Origin: Chloroflexota bacterium
Lineage (GTDB): Bacteria > Chloroflexota > Dehalococcoidia > Plut-88900
DNA length: 5,992 nt
Direction: 5' to 3'
NCBI GenBank assembly: GCA_022566235.1
Contig: JADFJI010000152.1
Coordinates: 1-5,992 of the forward strand
Below are positions 5,922 to 5,992 of this stretch, one piece after another; position 1 is the first letter of the stretch, and every line of letters starts with the position of its first letter. Below the pieces are notes generated by a model. The model saw only the letters and a list, made by a program, of their open reading frames with translations. It was not told the origin of the DNA and ran no database searches. A program made the translations under genes and the position numbers.

Positions 5922-5992
5922 CTTTTCGTGGGGCGTCCAGTTAGGACGGCTGAACAGGGCTCCCCTCCCAGTCTCCAGGTCATGCCTGGCCC

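Larger units (their letters stand above)
5554..5992. other. 439 bp right-end region with no recognisable gene
   Basis: No protein family is recognisable in any frame. A minus-strand frame stays open from 5983 to 5516, but its 155-residue product shows no known motif, overlaps the 3' end of tpiA and includes translation of the REP-like repeat, so I do not call it a gene. The stretch is rich in short inverted repeats: GCGCA/TGCGC around 5584-5625, TCCCT/AGGGA at 5737-5763, GTTAC/GTAAC at 5769-5785, a 9 bp pair at 5826-5921, and CCAGG/CCTGG near 5975-5989. ACTTGGC occurs twice (5772-5778 and 5789-5795). It fits non-coding structured DNA or RNA, or the edge of an element continuing past the window. 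Confidence 0.5.

Noticed and set aside
5516..5983. Open minus-strand frame of 155 codons over the right end
   Set aside because: No recognisable domain, it overlaps the 3' end of tpiA on the other strand, and part of it is the translation of the REP-like repeat. A long open frame is not unusual in GC-rich DNA.
5554..5992. tRNA or rRNA fragment in the right end
   Set aside because: No cloverleaf with a GTTCRA T-arm and matching acceptor stem, and no recognisable rRNA core sequences on either strand.

Overview
The window carries ordinary bacterial housekeeping genes on GC-rich DNA, ending in a broken gene and an unexplained right end. The taxon is not fixed by anything I can see. A triose-phosphate cluster of pgk, an archaeal-type phosphoglycerate mutase and tpiA suggests a deep-branching bacterium; a Chloroflexota (Dehalococcoidia-like) source is my tentative inference. 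The right-end break and the odd length suggest, but do not prove, a metagenomic contig.

Layout. Positions 37-1719 (minus) encode GMP synthase (guaA), with an N-terminal extension and a TTG start backed by a strong Shine-Dalgarno sequence. A roughly 100 bp divergent intergenic region holds two overlapping promoter candidates facing opposite ways. On the plus strand follows a compact run with gaps of 26, 18 and 21 bp: tsaC/ywlC-type threonylcarbamoyl-AMP synthase (1817-2440), pgk (2467-3654), apgM-type cofactor-independent phosphoglycerate mutase (3673-4878) and tpiA (4900-5553). The last three catalyse neighbouring steps of lower glycolysis/gluconeogenesis and are probably co-transcribed with tsaC.

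Right end. TpiA matches its family up to about residue 206. It then runs into unrelated sequence and stops at 217, so the C-terminal phosphate-binding loops are missing. The remaining 439 bp (5554-5992) hold no gene I recognise. They contain a REP-like 'CCCTTCGACA...' repeat, a 9 bp inverted repeat enclosing further nested pairings, several short hairpins and a GTGCG motif just after a hairpin/T-run. This could be a mobile element or intron edge, a structured RNA, a genomic rearrangement or an assembly chimera. The sequence alone does not decide. No CRISPR array, tRNA, rRNA or recognisable transposase was seen.
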